Source: Cherax quadricarinatus
Lineage: Eukaryota; Arthropoda; Malacostraca; Decapoda; Parastacidae
Reading direction: 5' to 3'
Length of the DNA stretch: 64,000 nt
NCBI RefSeq assembly: GCF_038502225.1
Contig: NC_091374.1
Span: forward strand, 4,970,909 to 5,034,908
Shown here: piece after piece, positions 38,262-50,800 of the stretch
How positions within the stretch are numbered: position 1 is the first letter of the stretch
Layout of the letters: every line of letters starts with the position of its first letter
Position numbers and translations under genes: made by a program
Notes under the pieces: generated by a model
Databases searched by the model: none
The model's input: the letters and a program-made list of their open reading frames with translations, nothing else
What the model was told of the DNA's origin: nothing

Positions 38262-41200
38262 CCACCCACTGACACTACCACCCACCCATTACCCACTACT
38301 ACCACCCACTGACACTACCACCCATCCATTACCCACTACTACCACCCACTGACACTACCACCCATCCATTACCCACTACTACCACCCACTGACACTACCA
38401 CCCATCCATTACCCACTACTACCACCCACTGACACTACCACCCATCCATTACCCACTACTACCACCCACTGACACTACCACCCATCCATTACCCACTACT
38501 ACCACCCACTGACACTACCACCCATCCATTACCCACTACCACCCACTGACACTACCACCCATCCATTACCCACTACCACCCACTGACACTACCACCCATC
38601 CATTACCCACTACCACCCACTGACACTACCACCCATCCATTACCCACTACCACCCACTGACACTACCAACCATCCATTACCCACTACCACCACTACCACC
38701 CACTGACACTACCACCCATCCATTACCCACTACCACCACTACTACCCACTGACACTACCACCCGTCCATTACCCACTACCACCACTATCACCCACTGACA
38801 CTACCACCCATCCATTACCCACTACCACCACTACCACCCACTGACACTACCACCCATCCATTACCCACTACCACCCACTGACACTACCACCCATCCATTA
38901 CCCACTACCACCCACTGACACTACCAACCATCCATTACCCACTACCACCACTACCACCCACTGACACTACCACCCATCCATTACCCACTACCACCACTAC
39001 TACCCACTGACACTACCACCCGTCCATTACCCACTACCACCACTATCACCCACTGACACTACCACCCATCCATTACCCACTACCACCACTACCACCCACT
39101 GACACTACCACCCATCCATTACCCACTACCACCACTACCACCCACTGACACTACCACCCATCCATTACCCACTACCACCACTACCACCCACTGACACTAC
39201 TACCCATCCATTACCCACTACCACCACTACCACCCACTGACACTACCACCCATCCATTACCCACTACCACCACTACCACCCACTGACACTACCACCCATC
39301 CATTACCCACTACCACCACTACCACCCATCCATTACCCACTACCACCACTACCACCCACTGACACTACCACCCATCCATTACCCACTACCACCACTACCA
39401 CTTACTGACACTACCACCCATCCATTACCCACTACCACCACTACCACCCACTGACACTACCACCCATCCATTACCCACTACCATCACTACCACCCACTGA
39501 CACTACCACCCACTGACACTACCACCCATCCATTACCCACTACCACCCACTGACACTACCACCCATCCATTACCCACTACCACCCACTGACACTACCACC
39601 CACTGACACTACCACCCACCCATTACCCACTACTACCACCCACTGACACTACCACCCATCCATTACCCACTACTACCACCCACTGACACTACCACCCATC
39701 CATTACCCACTACTACCACCCACTGACACTACCACCCATCCATTACCCACTACTACCACCCACTGACACTACCACCCATCCATTACCCACTACTACCACC
39801 CACTGACACTACCACCCATCCATTACCCACTACTACCACCCACTGACACTACCACCCATCCATTACCCACTACCACCACCCACTGACACTACCACCCATC
39901 CATTACCCACTACTACCACCCACTGACACTACCACCCATCCATTACCCACTACTACCACCCACTGACACTACCACCCATCCATTACCCACTACCACCCAC
40001 TGACACTACCACCCATCCATTACCCACTACCACCCACTGACACTACCACCCATCCATTACCCACTACCACCCACTGACACTACCACCCATCCATTACCCA
40101 CTACCACCCACTGACACTACCAACCATCCATTACCCACTACCACCACTACCACCCACTGACACTACCACCCATCCATTACCCACTACCACCACTACTACC
40201 CACTGACACTACCACCCGTCCATTACCCACTACCACCACTATCACCCACTGACACTACCACCCATCCATTACCCACTACCACCACTACCACCCACTGACA
40301 CTACCACCCATCCATTACCCACTACCACCCACTGACACTACCACCCATCCATTACCCACTACCACCACTACCACCCACTGACACTACCACCCATCCATTA
40401 CCCACTACCACCACTACCACCCACTGACACTACTACCCATCCATTACCCACTACCACCACTACCACCCACTGACACTACCACCCATCCATTACCCACTAC
40501 CACCACTACCACCCACTGACACTACCACCCATCCATTACCCACTACCACCACTACCACCCATCCATTACCCACTACCACCACTACCACCCACTGACACTA
40601 CCACCCATCCATTACCCACTACCACCACTACCACTTACTGACACTACCACCCATCCATTACCCACTACCACCACTACCACCCACTGACACTACCACCCAT
40701 CCATTACCCACTACCATCACTACCACCCACTGACACTACCACCCACTGACACTACCACCCATCCATTACCCACTACCACCCACTGACACTACCACCCATC
40801 CATTACCCACTACCACCCACTGACACTACCACCCACTGACACTACCACCCACTGACACTACCACCCACTGATACTACCACCCACTGACACTACCACCCAT
40901 CCATTACCCACTACCACCCACTGACACTACCACTCGTCCGTCCATTACCCACTACCACCCACTGACACTACTACCCATCTATTACCCACTCCCACCACTA
41001 CCACCCACTGACACTACCACCCATCCATTACCCACTACCACCACTACCACCCACTGACACTACCACCCATCCATTACCCACTACCACCCACTGACACTAC
41101 CACCCATCCATTACCCACTACCACCACTACCACTCATCCATTACCACCACTACCACCCACTGACACTACCACCCATCCATTACCCACTACCACCACTACC

Positions 41201-41327
41201 ACCCACTGACACTACCACCCATCCATTTCCCACTACCACCCACTGACACTACCGCCCATCCATTACCCACTACCACCCACTGACACTACCACCCATCCAT
41301 TACCCACTACCACCCACTGACACTACC
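38262..41327. repeat. 37/40/46-bp minisatellite, left part
   Basis: The basic unit is 'ccatccattacccactac' plus 'cacccactgacactaccac' (37 bp), with +3 and +9 variants from added ACT or ACCACTACC. A block marked by 'ctaccaaccatcc', 'cactactaccc' and 'cacccgtcc' recurs at ~38663, ~38925 and ~40115, showing higher-order duplications of about 0.26 and 1.2 kb. No G-run strand interruptions. Confidence 0.95.
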
Positions 41328-43792
41328 ACCTGGAGTTTACCTGGAGAGAGTTCCGGGGGTCAACGCCCCCGCGGCCCGGTCTGTGACCAGGCCTCCTGGT
41401 GGATCAGAGCCTGATCAACCAGGCTGTTGCTGCTGGCTGCACGCAAACCAACGTACGAGCCACAGCCCGGCTGGTCAGGAACCGACTTTAGGTGCTTGTC
41501 CAGTGCCAGCTTGAAGACTGCCAGGGGTCTGTTGGTAATCCCCCTTATGTATGCTGGGAGGCAATTGAACAGTCTCGGGCCCCTGACACTTATTGTATGA
41601 TCTCTTAACGTGCTAGTGACATCCCTGCTTTTCATTGGGGGGATGTTGCATCGTCTGCCAAGTCTTTTGCTTTCGTAGTGAGTGATTTTCGTGTGCAAGT
41701 TCGGTACTAGTCCCTCTAGGATTTTCCAGGTATATATAATCATGTATCTCTCCCGCCTGCGTTCCAGGGAATACAGGTTCAGGAACCTCAAGCGCTCCCA
41801 GTAATTGAGGTGTTTTATCTCCGTTATGCGCGCCGTGAAGGTTCTCTCTACATTTTCTAGGTCAGCAATTTCACCTGCCTTGAAAGGTGCTGTTAGTGTG
41901 CAGCCATATTCCAGCCTAGATAGAACAAGTGACCTGAAGAGTGTCATCATGGGCTTGGCCTCCCTAGTTTTGAAGGTTCTCATTATCCATCCTGTCATTT
42001 TTCTAGCAGATGCGATTGATACAATGTTATGGTCCTTGAAGGTGAGATCCTCCGACATGATCACTCCCAGATCTTTGACGTTGGTGTTTCGCTCTATTTT
42101 GTGGCCAGAATTTGTTTTTTACTCTGATGAAGATTTAATTTCCTCGTGTTTACCATATCTGAGTAATTGAAATTTCTCATCGTTGAACTTCATATTGTTT
42201 TCTGCAGCCCACTGAAAGATTTGGTTGATGTCCGCCTGGAGCCTTGCAGTGTCTGCAATGGAAGACACTGTCATGCAGATTCGGGTGTCATCTGCAAAGG
42301 AAGACACGGTGCTGTGGCTGACATCCTTGTCTATGTCGGATATGAGGATGAGGAACAAGATGGGAGCGAGTACTGTGCCTTGTGGAACAGAGCTTTTCAC
42401 CGTAGCTGCCTCGGACTTTACTCTGTTGACTACTACTCTCTGTGTTCTGTTAGTGAGGAAATTATAGATCCATCGACCGACTTTTCCTGTTATTCCTTTA
42501 GCACGCATTTTGTGCGCTATTACGCCATGGTCACACTTGTCGAAGGCTTTTGCAAAGTCTGTATATATTACATCTGCATTCTTTTTGTCTTCTAGTGCAT
42601 TTAGGACCTTGTCGTAGTGATCCAATAATTGAGACAGACAGGAGTGACCTGTTCTAAACCCATGTTGCCCTGGGTTGTGTAACTGATGGGTTTCTAGATG
42701 GGTGGTGATCTTGCTTCTTAGGACCCTTTCAAAGATTTTTATGATATGGGATGTTAGTGCTATCGGTCTGTAGTTTTTGCTGTTGCTTTACTGCCCCCTT
42801 TGTGGAGTGGGGCTATGTCTGTTGTTTTTAGTAACTGTGGGACGACCCCCGTGTCCATGCTCCCTCTCCATAGGATGGAAAAGGCTCGTGATAGGGGCTT
42901 CTTGCAGTTCTTGATGAACACGGAGTTCCATGAGTCTGGCCCTGGGGCAGAGTGCATGGGCATGTCATTCATCGCCTGTTCGAAGTCATTTGGCGTCAGG
43001 ATAGCATCGGATAGGCTTGTGTTAACCAAATTTTGTGGCTCTCATAAAAAATTCATTTTGATCTTCGACTCTCAGTCTGGTTAGCGGCTTGCTAAAAAAG
43101 TGAGTCATATTGGGACTTGAGTAGCTCACTCATTTCCTTGCTGTCATCTGTGTAGGACCCATCTTGTTTAAGTAGGGGCCCACTACTGGACGTTGTTCTC
43201 GACTTTGATTTGGCATAGGAGAAGAAATACTTTGGGTTTCTTTCAATTTCATTTATGGCTTTTAGTTCTTCCCGCGATTCCTGACTCCTATAAGATTCCT
43301 TTAGCTTAAGTTCGATGCTTGCTATTTCTCTGACCAGTGTCTCCCTACGCATTTCAGATATATTGACCTCTTTTAGCCGCTCTTATTCTTTTCCGTCGCC
43401 TGTAAAGGGAGCGCCTGTCTCTTTCTATTTTGCATCTACTCATTTTTCTTAGAGGAATAAGCCTTGTGCATACATCGAGTGCCACCAAGTTAATCTGTTC
43501 TAGGCATAAGTTGGGGTCTGTGTTGCTTAGTCTATCTTCCCAGCTTATATCGGTTTGGACTTGGTTTACTTGGTCCCACTTTATGTTTTTGTTATTGAAG
43601 TTGAATTTAGTGAATGCTCCCTCGTGACTAGTCCCATTATGTCGGTCTGGGGCTCCACGCATACATGTCTGAACCTCAATTATGTTGTGATCTGAGTATA
43701 TTGTTTTTGATATGGTGACATTTCTTATCAGATCATCATTGTTAGTGAAGATGAGGTCTAGTGTATTCTCCAGTCTAGTAGGCTCTATTATT
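41328..43792 (-). mobile_element. CR1-like LINE inserted in the minisatellite, 5'-truncated
   Basis: The 3' terminus 'acctggagtttacctggaga' abuts repeat units on the left. On the right, homology to the 47.85 kb copy stops after 'ggctctattatt' and the same minisatellite resumes at ~43800. About 2.46 kb, truncated inside the endonuclease region. Confidence 0.93.
41360..43662 (-). pseudogene. Broken CR1-like ORF2
   Basis: Compared with the intact 1035-codon ORF at 47.88 kb, this copy is open only in pieces: 43662-43354, 43352-43092, 43029-42760, 42625-42119 and 42064-41360. Small indels shift the frame (for example near 43380, 43090, 42775 and 42110). The pieces keep 'YTDFAKAFDKCDHGVIAHKM', the active site 'SSFADDTRICM' and the ORF end. 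It cannot make a working product. Confidence 0.9.
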
Positions 43793-43796
43793 CACG

Positions 43797-44516
43797 GCTC
43801 CATCCATTACCCACTACCACCCACTGACACTACCACCCATCCATTACCCCCTACCACCCACTGAGACTACCACCCATCCATTACCCACTACCACCCACTG
43901 ACACTACCACCCATCCATTACCCACTGCCACCACTACCACCCATCCATTACCCACTGCCACCACTACCACCCATCCATTACCCACTACCACCCACTGACA
44001 CTACTACCCGTCCATTACCCACTACCACCCACTGACACTACCACCCATCCATTACCCACTATCACCACTACCACCCACTGGCAATACCACCCATCCATTA
44101 CCCACTATCACCACTACCACCCACTGACACTACTACCCATCCATTACCCACTACCACCCACTGACACTACCACCCATCCATTACCCACTACCACCACCCA
44201 CTGACACTACCCACTACTACCACCACCCATCCATTACCCACTATCACCACTACCACCTACTGACACTACTACCCACCCATTACCACCACTACCACCCACT
44301 GACACTACCACCCACCCATTACCACCATCACTACCACCCACCCATTACCCACTACCACCATCACTACCACCCACCCATTACCACCCATTGACACTACCAC
44401 CCACCCATTACCACCACTGACACTACCACCCACTGACACTACCACCCACCCATTACCCACTATCACCCACTGCCACTACCACCCACCCATTACCCACTGC
44501 CACCACTACCTACCCC
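43797..44516. repeat. 37/40/46-bp minisatellite, right part
   Basis: Same units as 38262-41327, more diverged ('cactgccacc', 'actatcaccact'), fading into a CCACCC-rich end. Confidence 0.93.
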
Positions 44517-44619
44517 ACAACCTCCCCCCTCCTACCCAGAGGACAAGTGCGGGGGCTATTTTAATTTGTAAATCATCATAGTTAAGTTATGGCAATATTC
44601 CAGGATGAACAGAATAGTC

Positions 44620-44735
44620 TACCACCCACAACAACCACCCCTTCCACCCACCACCCACAACAACCACCCCTTCCACCCACCACCCACAACAACCACCCCT
44701 TCCACCCACCACAACCACCCCTTCTACCCACCTAT
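44620..44735. repeat. 'caaccaccccttccaccca' repeat
   Basis: About five copies of a ~27/18-bp C-rich unit. They are followed by a copy of the dispersed 'gctaaac' family at 44738-44812. Confidence 0.85.
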
Positions 44736-44939
44736 AATGCTGTGCATTATCCATGGGGAAGCGCTAAACCCTCAGGACTCACAGCGCCAGGGAAATGGGT
44801 AATACATTGAAGGTCAGTGAGTGTGGAAAGAAACACACTGCCACAAGCCTGTTGGAACCTCTTGTGACACGTAGTGTATATTGAAAAGTAGAGCTAACAA
44901 AATTTTAACCATGATATTCAGTATCAGTGACCTGAAATT

Positions 44940-45775
44940 AATTGAAAATTGTTGTTGATATTGCTAATGTTTTAACACTGGAACTGGAGTCCTGCAGCAA
45001 ATGGTTAGTAGACAACAAACTATCATTACACCTAGGGAAAACTGAAGCCATTCTCTTTGGAACGAAACATAAACTGAGAAGGGTAAATAATTTTAATGTT
45101 CAGTGTAATGGGGAGTCCATCACTTTGGTTTCATCAGTAAAATATCTGGGAATCCCCTATGACCCATGCATGTCAGGAGAATTGATAGGGAACAGTGTAG
45201 TAAAGAAAGCGAATGCCAGACTGAAGTTCCTGTATAGACAAGCACAGTGTCTACCTACTGAGTCTCGCAGGACCCAATGTCTAGCCCTCATACAATGCCA
45301 TATGGATTACGCTTGCTCTTCTTGGTACTCTGCCTTGACAAAAAAACTGAAAGATAGACTGCAAATCACCCAGAACAAAATCTTAAGATTCATCCTGGGG
45401 CTGGGACCAAGAGAACAGGCCAGGATGAATTACAGCAGTTGGATATGCTGAATGTTGAAGACAGAGTAAAACAACTGAAGCTAAATCATGTTTATAAAAT
45501 TGCTCACAAACAGTGTCCAGAATATCTCGCTGTCAATTTTGTCAAGGTTGGGAACCGCAGCAATCATAGTACTAGGAGAGAGCACAACTTCGTAGTACCC
45601 ACAGTCAGTGGCCAGGCGTCAAACACCTTTTATTGTACAGCAATAAAGAAATAGAACAGACTGCCCGCACATGTCAAAGCCAGTCATAGCATGAACCAGT
45701 TCAAGAAGAGTGCCAAAAAGTGTCTGATGAATGAAGCTACAGAAAGGGAGGGGAATGATTTTCTATTTTTTAGCT
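44940..45775 (+). pseudogene. LINE reverse transcriptase C-terminal part, frameshifted
   Basis: Frame one (44942-45451) encodes 'CSKWLVDNKLSLHLGKTEAI' and 'SSVKYLGIPYDPCMSG', then 'HMDYACSSWYSALTKKLKDR', typical of the region after the RT active site. A frameshift near 45430 moves to 45439-45654 'LNVEDRVKQLKLNHVYKIAH'. The RT active site itself is not present. The 3' tail runs to 46075. Confidence 0.8.
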
Positions 45776-45924
45776 AAAATACGTGTAAATTTTACCTTAT
45801 TCCTAGTAATGACCCTCGTATTGTAGATAGTCTTAATGACCCTCGTGTAGTAGTCTTTTTAGTATGATAATAAGAAGTTATCTTCATTGTAGAATAATAA
45901 GAAAATATTATAACCTTTATATTA

Positions 45925-46075
45925 TAAGGTAAAAGGACCCCAATGGAAATAAGTCACTCTGTCTGACTTTTTTGGGTTATCCTAGGTTCTCTACACATAT
46001 GCTGCTATGTATGATAATTCTATGTAACTGTATTTGTGTATACCTGAATAAACTTACTTACTTACTCTGGTCTGG
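45925..46075 (+). mobile_element. LINE 3' tail with (TTAC)n end
   Basis: 'ccaatggaaataagtcactc', 'gggttatcctaggttctcta' and 'ctgaataaacttacttactt'. The tail is shared with the SINEs in the window, suggesting that this LINE family mobilises them. Confidence 0.75.
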
Positions 46076-46159
46076 GAAGTATATTATGGTTGCTGACCAG
46101 TGTTATGTCACATACTTGGACTCGCCCTTCAGAACAGAGAGGTTACTTGTGTCCTCAAA

Positions 46160-46325
46160 ATAATCACTTAAAACAGTAATATTAGGGAGCTCTAGACCCC
46201 CACGGGTCATAAAGAGGCTGGGGCATAGGAGAATCACGTTCGATTCAAGAGGAAAATTTATTCATTTCCTTGAATCAAGAGCCCTTCCCAGGTCTCAAGG
46301 TGCCCCTCCCTTGATGGGCAACATT
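46160..46325 (+). repeat. Dispersed 'gctaaac' repeat family
   Basis: 'ggagctctagacccccacgg', 'gaatcacgttcgattcaaga' and 'ccttgaatcaagagcccttc' follow the family order. Confidence 0.7.
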
Positions 46326-46512
46326 GCTTTTATCAAAGCATCAATATTTAATGTAAATTTTGCATTTTATTACTGTATTATAACTCTCATTTATTAACTG
46401 TGACAGTATTAAACACTGATAATGTTTTCAGTTTTTTTTTTTTTTGAGTTTGGGTAAATGATAAACAGATAACCAAAATTTATTCAGTCTTCTGGGTACT
46501 GATGGATGACTT

Positions 46513-46872
46513 GTGAGGTCCAGGCTGCCTCGTTACCTGGAACACTAGGCTGCCTCGTTACCTGGAACACTAGGCTGCCTCGTTACCTGGAACACTAGGC
46601 TGCCTCGTTACCTGGAACACTAGGCTGCCTCGTTACCTGGAACACTAGGCTGCCTCGTTACCTGGAACACTAGGCTGCCTCGTTACCTGGAACACTAGGC
46701 TGCCTCGTTACCTGGAACACTAGGCTGCCTCGTTACCTGGAACACTAGGCTGCCTTGTTACCTGGAACACTAGGCTGCCTCGTTACCTGGAACACTAGGC
46801 TGCCTCGTTACCTGGAACACTAGGCTGCCTCGTTACCTGGAACACTAGGCTGCCTCGTTACCTGGAACACAG
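46513..46872. repeat. 25-bp minisatellite
   Basis: About 14 near-identical copies of 'taggctgcctcgttacctggaacac'; a single C-to-T variant was noticed. The high homogeneity suggests recent expansion. Confidence 0.97.
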
Positions 46873-47035
46873 TATCATTAGTTGAAACACTGATTCAGTG
46901 TTGAATGCAACATTCATCACATCAACCAACATTATGATAAAAAATACAATTTTACCTCCGAATTATGTGATGAATGGTTTTCAAAACGGACAAGTTGAAG
47001 AATTGAGACACTTATGCAACATATGGGAATCTTTA

Positions 47036-47142
47036 TTGAAAAAACGTTTCGCCAAACAGTGGGTTTATCAGTCCAGTACAATACCCCATTTCTACTTTGT
47101 ATTGGACTGATCAAGCCACTGTGTGGCGAAACGTTTTTTCAA
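47036..47142. repeat. Fold-back inverted repeat
   Basis: 'ttgaaaaaacgtttcgcca' (47036) and its near-complement 'tggcgaaacgttttttcaa' (47124-47142) extend inward to 'cagtccagtacaata' / 'tattggactgatcaa'. A ~45-bp stem with a short loop, probably a MITE remnant. Confidence 0.8.
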
Positions 47143-47204
47143 CACTGAATTATGTTAATGACATACTCTCTCAGCTCAGGCTGAGAGACTTCAATACCAA
47201 TAAC

Positions 47205-47284
47205 GTAAGTTTGGTTCGGATTTTTAACCCAGAGGTTAGCCACCCATGATAACCCAAGTAAGTACGTCTACGAGGACTGGTTAA
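47205..47284 (-). repeat. SINE/LINE 3' tail fragment
   Basis: 'tttaacccagaggttagcc' and 'atgataacccaagtaagtac' match the reversed SINE end at 9270-9330. Confidence 0.6.
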
Positions 47285-47618
47285 AAACAAGGCATCGCTG
47301 GTAAAAAAAAGGCATCGCTGGAAAGAAACAAGGCATCGCAAGCAAAAAACGAGGCATCGCTGGCAGGGAGAGGCATCGCCGGCAGGGAGAGTCATCACTG
47401 GCAAGGAGAGGCATCACTGGCAGGGAGAGGCATCACTGGCAGGGAGAGGCATCACTGGCAGGGAGAGGCATCGCTGGCAGGGAGAGGCATCGCCGGCAGG
47501 GAGAGTCATCACTGGCAAGGAGAGGCATCACTGGCAGGGAGAGGCATCACTGGCAGGGAGAGGCATCACTGGCAGGGAGAGGCATCACTGGCAGGGAGAG
47601 GCATCACTGGCAGGGATA
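47285..47618. repeat. 19-bp satellite, small array
   Basis: About 17 units of 'ggcatcactggcagggaga' and variants. The first four are irregular with A-rich spacers. The core 'ggcatcgctggc' equals that of the large array at 54.4 kb. Confidence 0.93.
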
Positions 47619-47638
47619 TCAAACTTTTCTGCATTGCT

Positions 47639-47847
47639 TACCTGGAGAGAGTTCCGGGGGTCAACGCCCCCGCGGCCCGGTCTGTGACCAGGCCTCCTGG
47701 TGGATCAGAGCCTGATCAACCAGGCTGTTGCTGCTGGCTGCACGCAAACCAACGTACGAGCCACAGCCCGGCTGATCAGGAACTGACTTTAGGTGCTTGT
47801 CCAGTGCCAGCTTGAAGACTGCCAGGGGTCTGTTGGTAATCCCCCTT
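47639..47847 (-). mobile_element. Older CR1-like LINE, 3' piece (host of nested insertion)
   Basis: The LINE 3' end from 'ttacctggagag' up to '...tggtaatccccctta'. The continuation of this copy is at 51206-51489; the two were separated by insertion of the younger LINE. Confidence 0.85.
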
Positions 47848-47879
47848 ACCTGGAGTTTACCTGGAGAGAGTTTCGGGGG

Positions 47880-50800
47880 TCAACGCCCCCGCGGCCCGGT
47901 CTGTGACCAGGCCTCCTGGTGGATCAGCGCCTGATCAACCAGGCTGTTGCTGCTGGCTGCACGCAAACCAACGTACGAGCCACAGCCCGGCTGATCAGGA
48001 ACTGTCTTTAGGTGCTTGTCCAGTGCCAGCTTGAAGACTGCCAGGGGTCTGTTGGTAATCCCCCTTATGTGTGCTGGGAGGCAGTTGAACAGTCTCGGGC
48101 CCCTGACACTTATTGTATGGTCTCTTAACGTGCTAGTGACACCCCTGCTTTTCATTGGGGGGATGGTGCATCGTCTGCCAAGTCTTTTGCTTTCGTAGTG
48201 AGTGATTTTCGTGTGCAAGTTTGGTACTAGTCCCTCTAGGATTTTCCAGGTGTATATAATCATGTATCTCTCCCTCCTGCGTTCCAGGGAATACAGGTTT
48301 AGAAACCTCAAGCGCTCCCAGTAATTGAGGTGTTTTATCTCCGTTATGCGCGCCGTGAAAGTTCTCTGTACATTTTCTAGGTCGGCAATTTCACCTGCCT
48401 TGAAAGGTGCTGTTAGAGTGCAGCAATATTCCAGCCTAGATAGAACAAGTGACCTGAAGAGTGTCATCATGGGCTTGGCCTCCCTAGTTTTGAAGGTTCT
48501 CATTATCCATCCTGTCATTTTTCTAGCAGACGCGATTGATACAATGTTATGGTCCTTGAAGGTGAGATCCTCCGACATAATCACTCCTAGGTCTTTGACG
48601 TTGGTGTTTCGCTCTATTTTGTGGCCAGAATTTGTTTTGTACTCTGATGAAGATTTAATTTCCTCATGTTTACCATATCTGAGTAATTGAAATTTCTCAT
48701 CGTTGAACTTCATATTGTTTTCTGCAGCCCACTGAAAGATTTGGTTGATGTCCGCCTGGAGCCTTGCAGTGTCTGCAATGGAAGACACTGTCATGCAGAT
48801 TCGGGTGTCATCTGCAAAGGAAGACACGGTGCTGTGGCTGACATCCTTGTCTATGTCGGATATGAGGATGAGGAACAAGATGGGAGCTAGTACTGTGCCT
48901 TGTGGGACAGAGCTTGTCACCGTAGCTGCCTCGGACTTTACTCTGTTGACGACTACTCTCTGTGTTCTGTTAGTGAGGAAATTATAGATCCATCGACCGA
49001 CTTTTCCTGTTATTCCTTTAGCGCGCATTTTGTGCGCTATTACGCCATGGTCACACTTGTCGAAGGCTTTTGCAAAGTCTGTATATATTACATCTGCATT
49101 CTTTTTGTCTTCTAGTGCATTTAGGACCTTGTCGTAGTGATCCAGTAGTTGAGACAGACAGGAGCGACCTGTTCTAAACCCATGTTGCCCTGGGTTGTGT
49201 AACTGATGGGTTTCTAGATGGGTGGTGATCTTGCTTCTTAGGACCCTTTCAAAGATTTTTATGATATGGGATGTTAGTGCTATTGGTCTGTAGTTCTTTG
49301 CTGTTGCTTTACTGCCCCCTTTGTGGAGTGGGGCTATGTCTGTTGTTTTTAGTAACTGAGGGACGACCCCCGTGTCCATGCTCCCTCTCCATAGGATGGA
49401 AAAGGCTCGTGATAGGGGCTTCTTGCAGTTCTTGATGAACACAGAGTTCCATGAGTCTGGCCCTGGGGCAGAGTGCATGGGCATGTCATTTATCGCCTGT
49501 TCGAAGTCATTTGGCGTCAGGATAACATCGGATAGGCTTGTGTTAGTCAAATTTTGTGGCTCTCTCATAAAAAATTCATTTTGGTCTTCGACTCTCAGTC
49601 TGGTTAGCGGCTTGCTAAAAACTGAGTCATATTGGGACTTGAGTAGCTCACTCATTTCCTTGCTGTCATCTGTGTAGGACCCATCTTGTTTAAGTAGGGG
49701 CCCAATACTGGACGTTGTTCTCGATTTTGATTTGGCATAGGAGAAGAAATACTTTGGGTTTCTTTCGATTTCATTTATGGCTTTTAGTTCTTCCCGCGAT
49801 TCCTGACTCCTAAAGGATTCTTTTAGCTTAAGTTCGATGCTTGCTATTTCTCTGACCAGTGTCTCCCTGCGCATTTCAGATATATTGACCTCTTTTAGCC
49901 GCTCTGTTATTCTTTTCCGTCGCCTGTAAAGGGAGCGCCTGTCTCTTTCTATTTTACATCTACTCCTCCTTTTTCTTAGAGGAATAAGCCTTGTGCATAC
50001 ATCGAGTGCCACCGAGTTAATCTGTTCTAGGCATAAGTTTGGGTCTGTGTTGCTTAGTATATCTTCCCAGCTTATATCGGTTAGGACTTGGTTTACTTGG
50101 TCCCACTTTATGTTTTTGTTATTGAAGTTGAATTTGGTGAATGCTCCCTCATGACTAGTCTCATTTTGTCGGTCTGGGGCTCCATGCATACATGTCTGAA
50201 CCTCAATTATGTTGTGATCTGAGTATATTGTTTTTGATATGGTGACATTTCTTATCAGATCATCATTGTTAGTGAAGATGAGGTCTAGTGTATTCTCCAG
50301 TCTTGTAGGCTCTATTATTTGCTGGTTTAAATTGAATTTTGTGCAGAGATTTAAAAGCTCGTGTGAGTGTGAGTTTTCATCAGAGCTGCCTCCTGGTGTT
50401 ATTTCTGCAACAATATTATTTGCTATATTCCTCCATTTTAGGTGCCTTAAGTTGAAATCCCCCAGGAGCAAGATGTTGGGTGCAGGAGCTGGAAGATTTT
50501 CCAGACAGTGGTCAATTTTTAACAGCTGTTCCTGGAATTGCTGGGATGTTGCATCCGGAGGCTTGTAGACTACCACAATGACTAGGTTTTGGTTCTCGAC
50601 CTTTACTGCTAAAACTTCCACTACGTCATTTGAGGCATTAAGCAGTTCTGTGCAAACAAGTGACTCTGCAATGTACAGGCCAACCCCCCCCTTTTGCCTG
50701 TTCACTCTGTCACATCTGTATAGGTTGTAACCTGGGATCCATACTTCGTTGTCCAAGTGATCCTTTATGTGGGTCTCAGTGAAAGCCGCGAACATTGCCT

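Noticed and set aside
42167..42595. + strand frames such as 142 aa at 42167 and similar at 48687 and 50239
   Set aside because: They are antisense shadows of the LINE ORF2 on the - strand, repeated wherever that LINE occurs.
46513..46872. Derivation of the 25-bp repeat from the LINE 3' end because both contain 'ttacctgga'
   Set aside because: Nine shared bases are too few; no other part of the unit matches the LINE.
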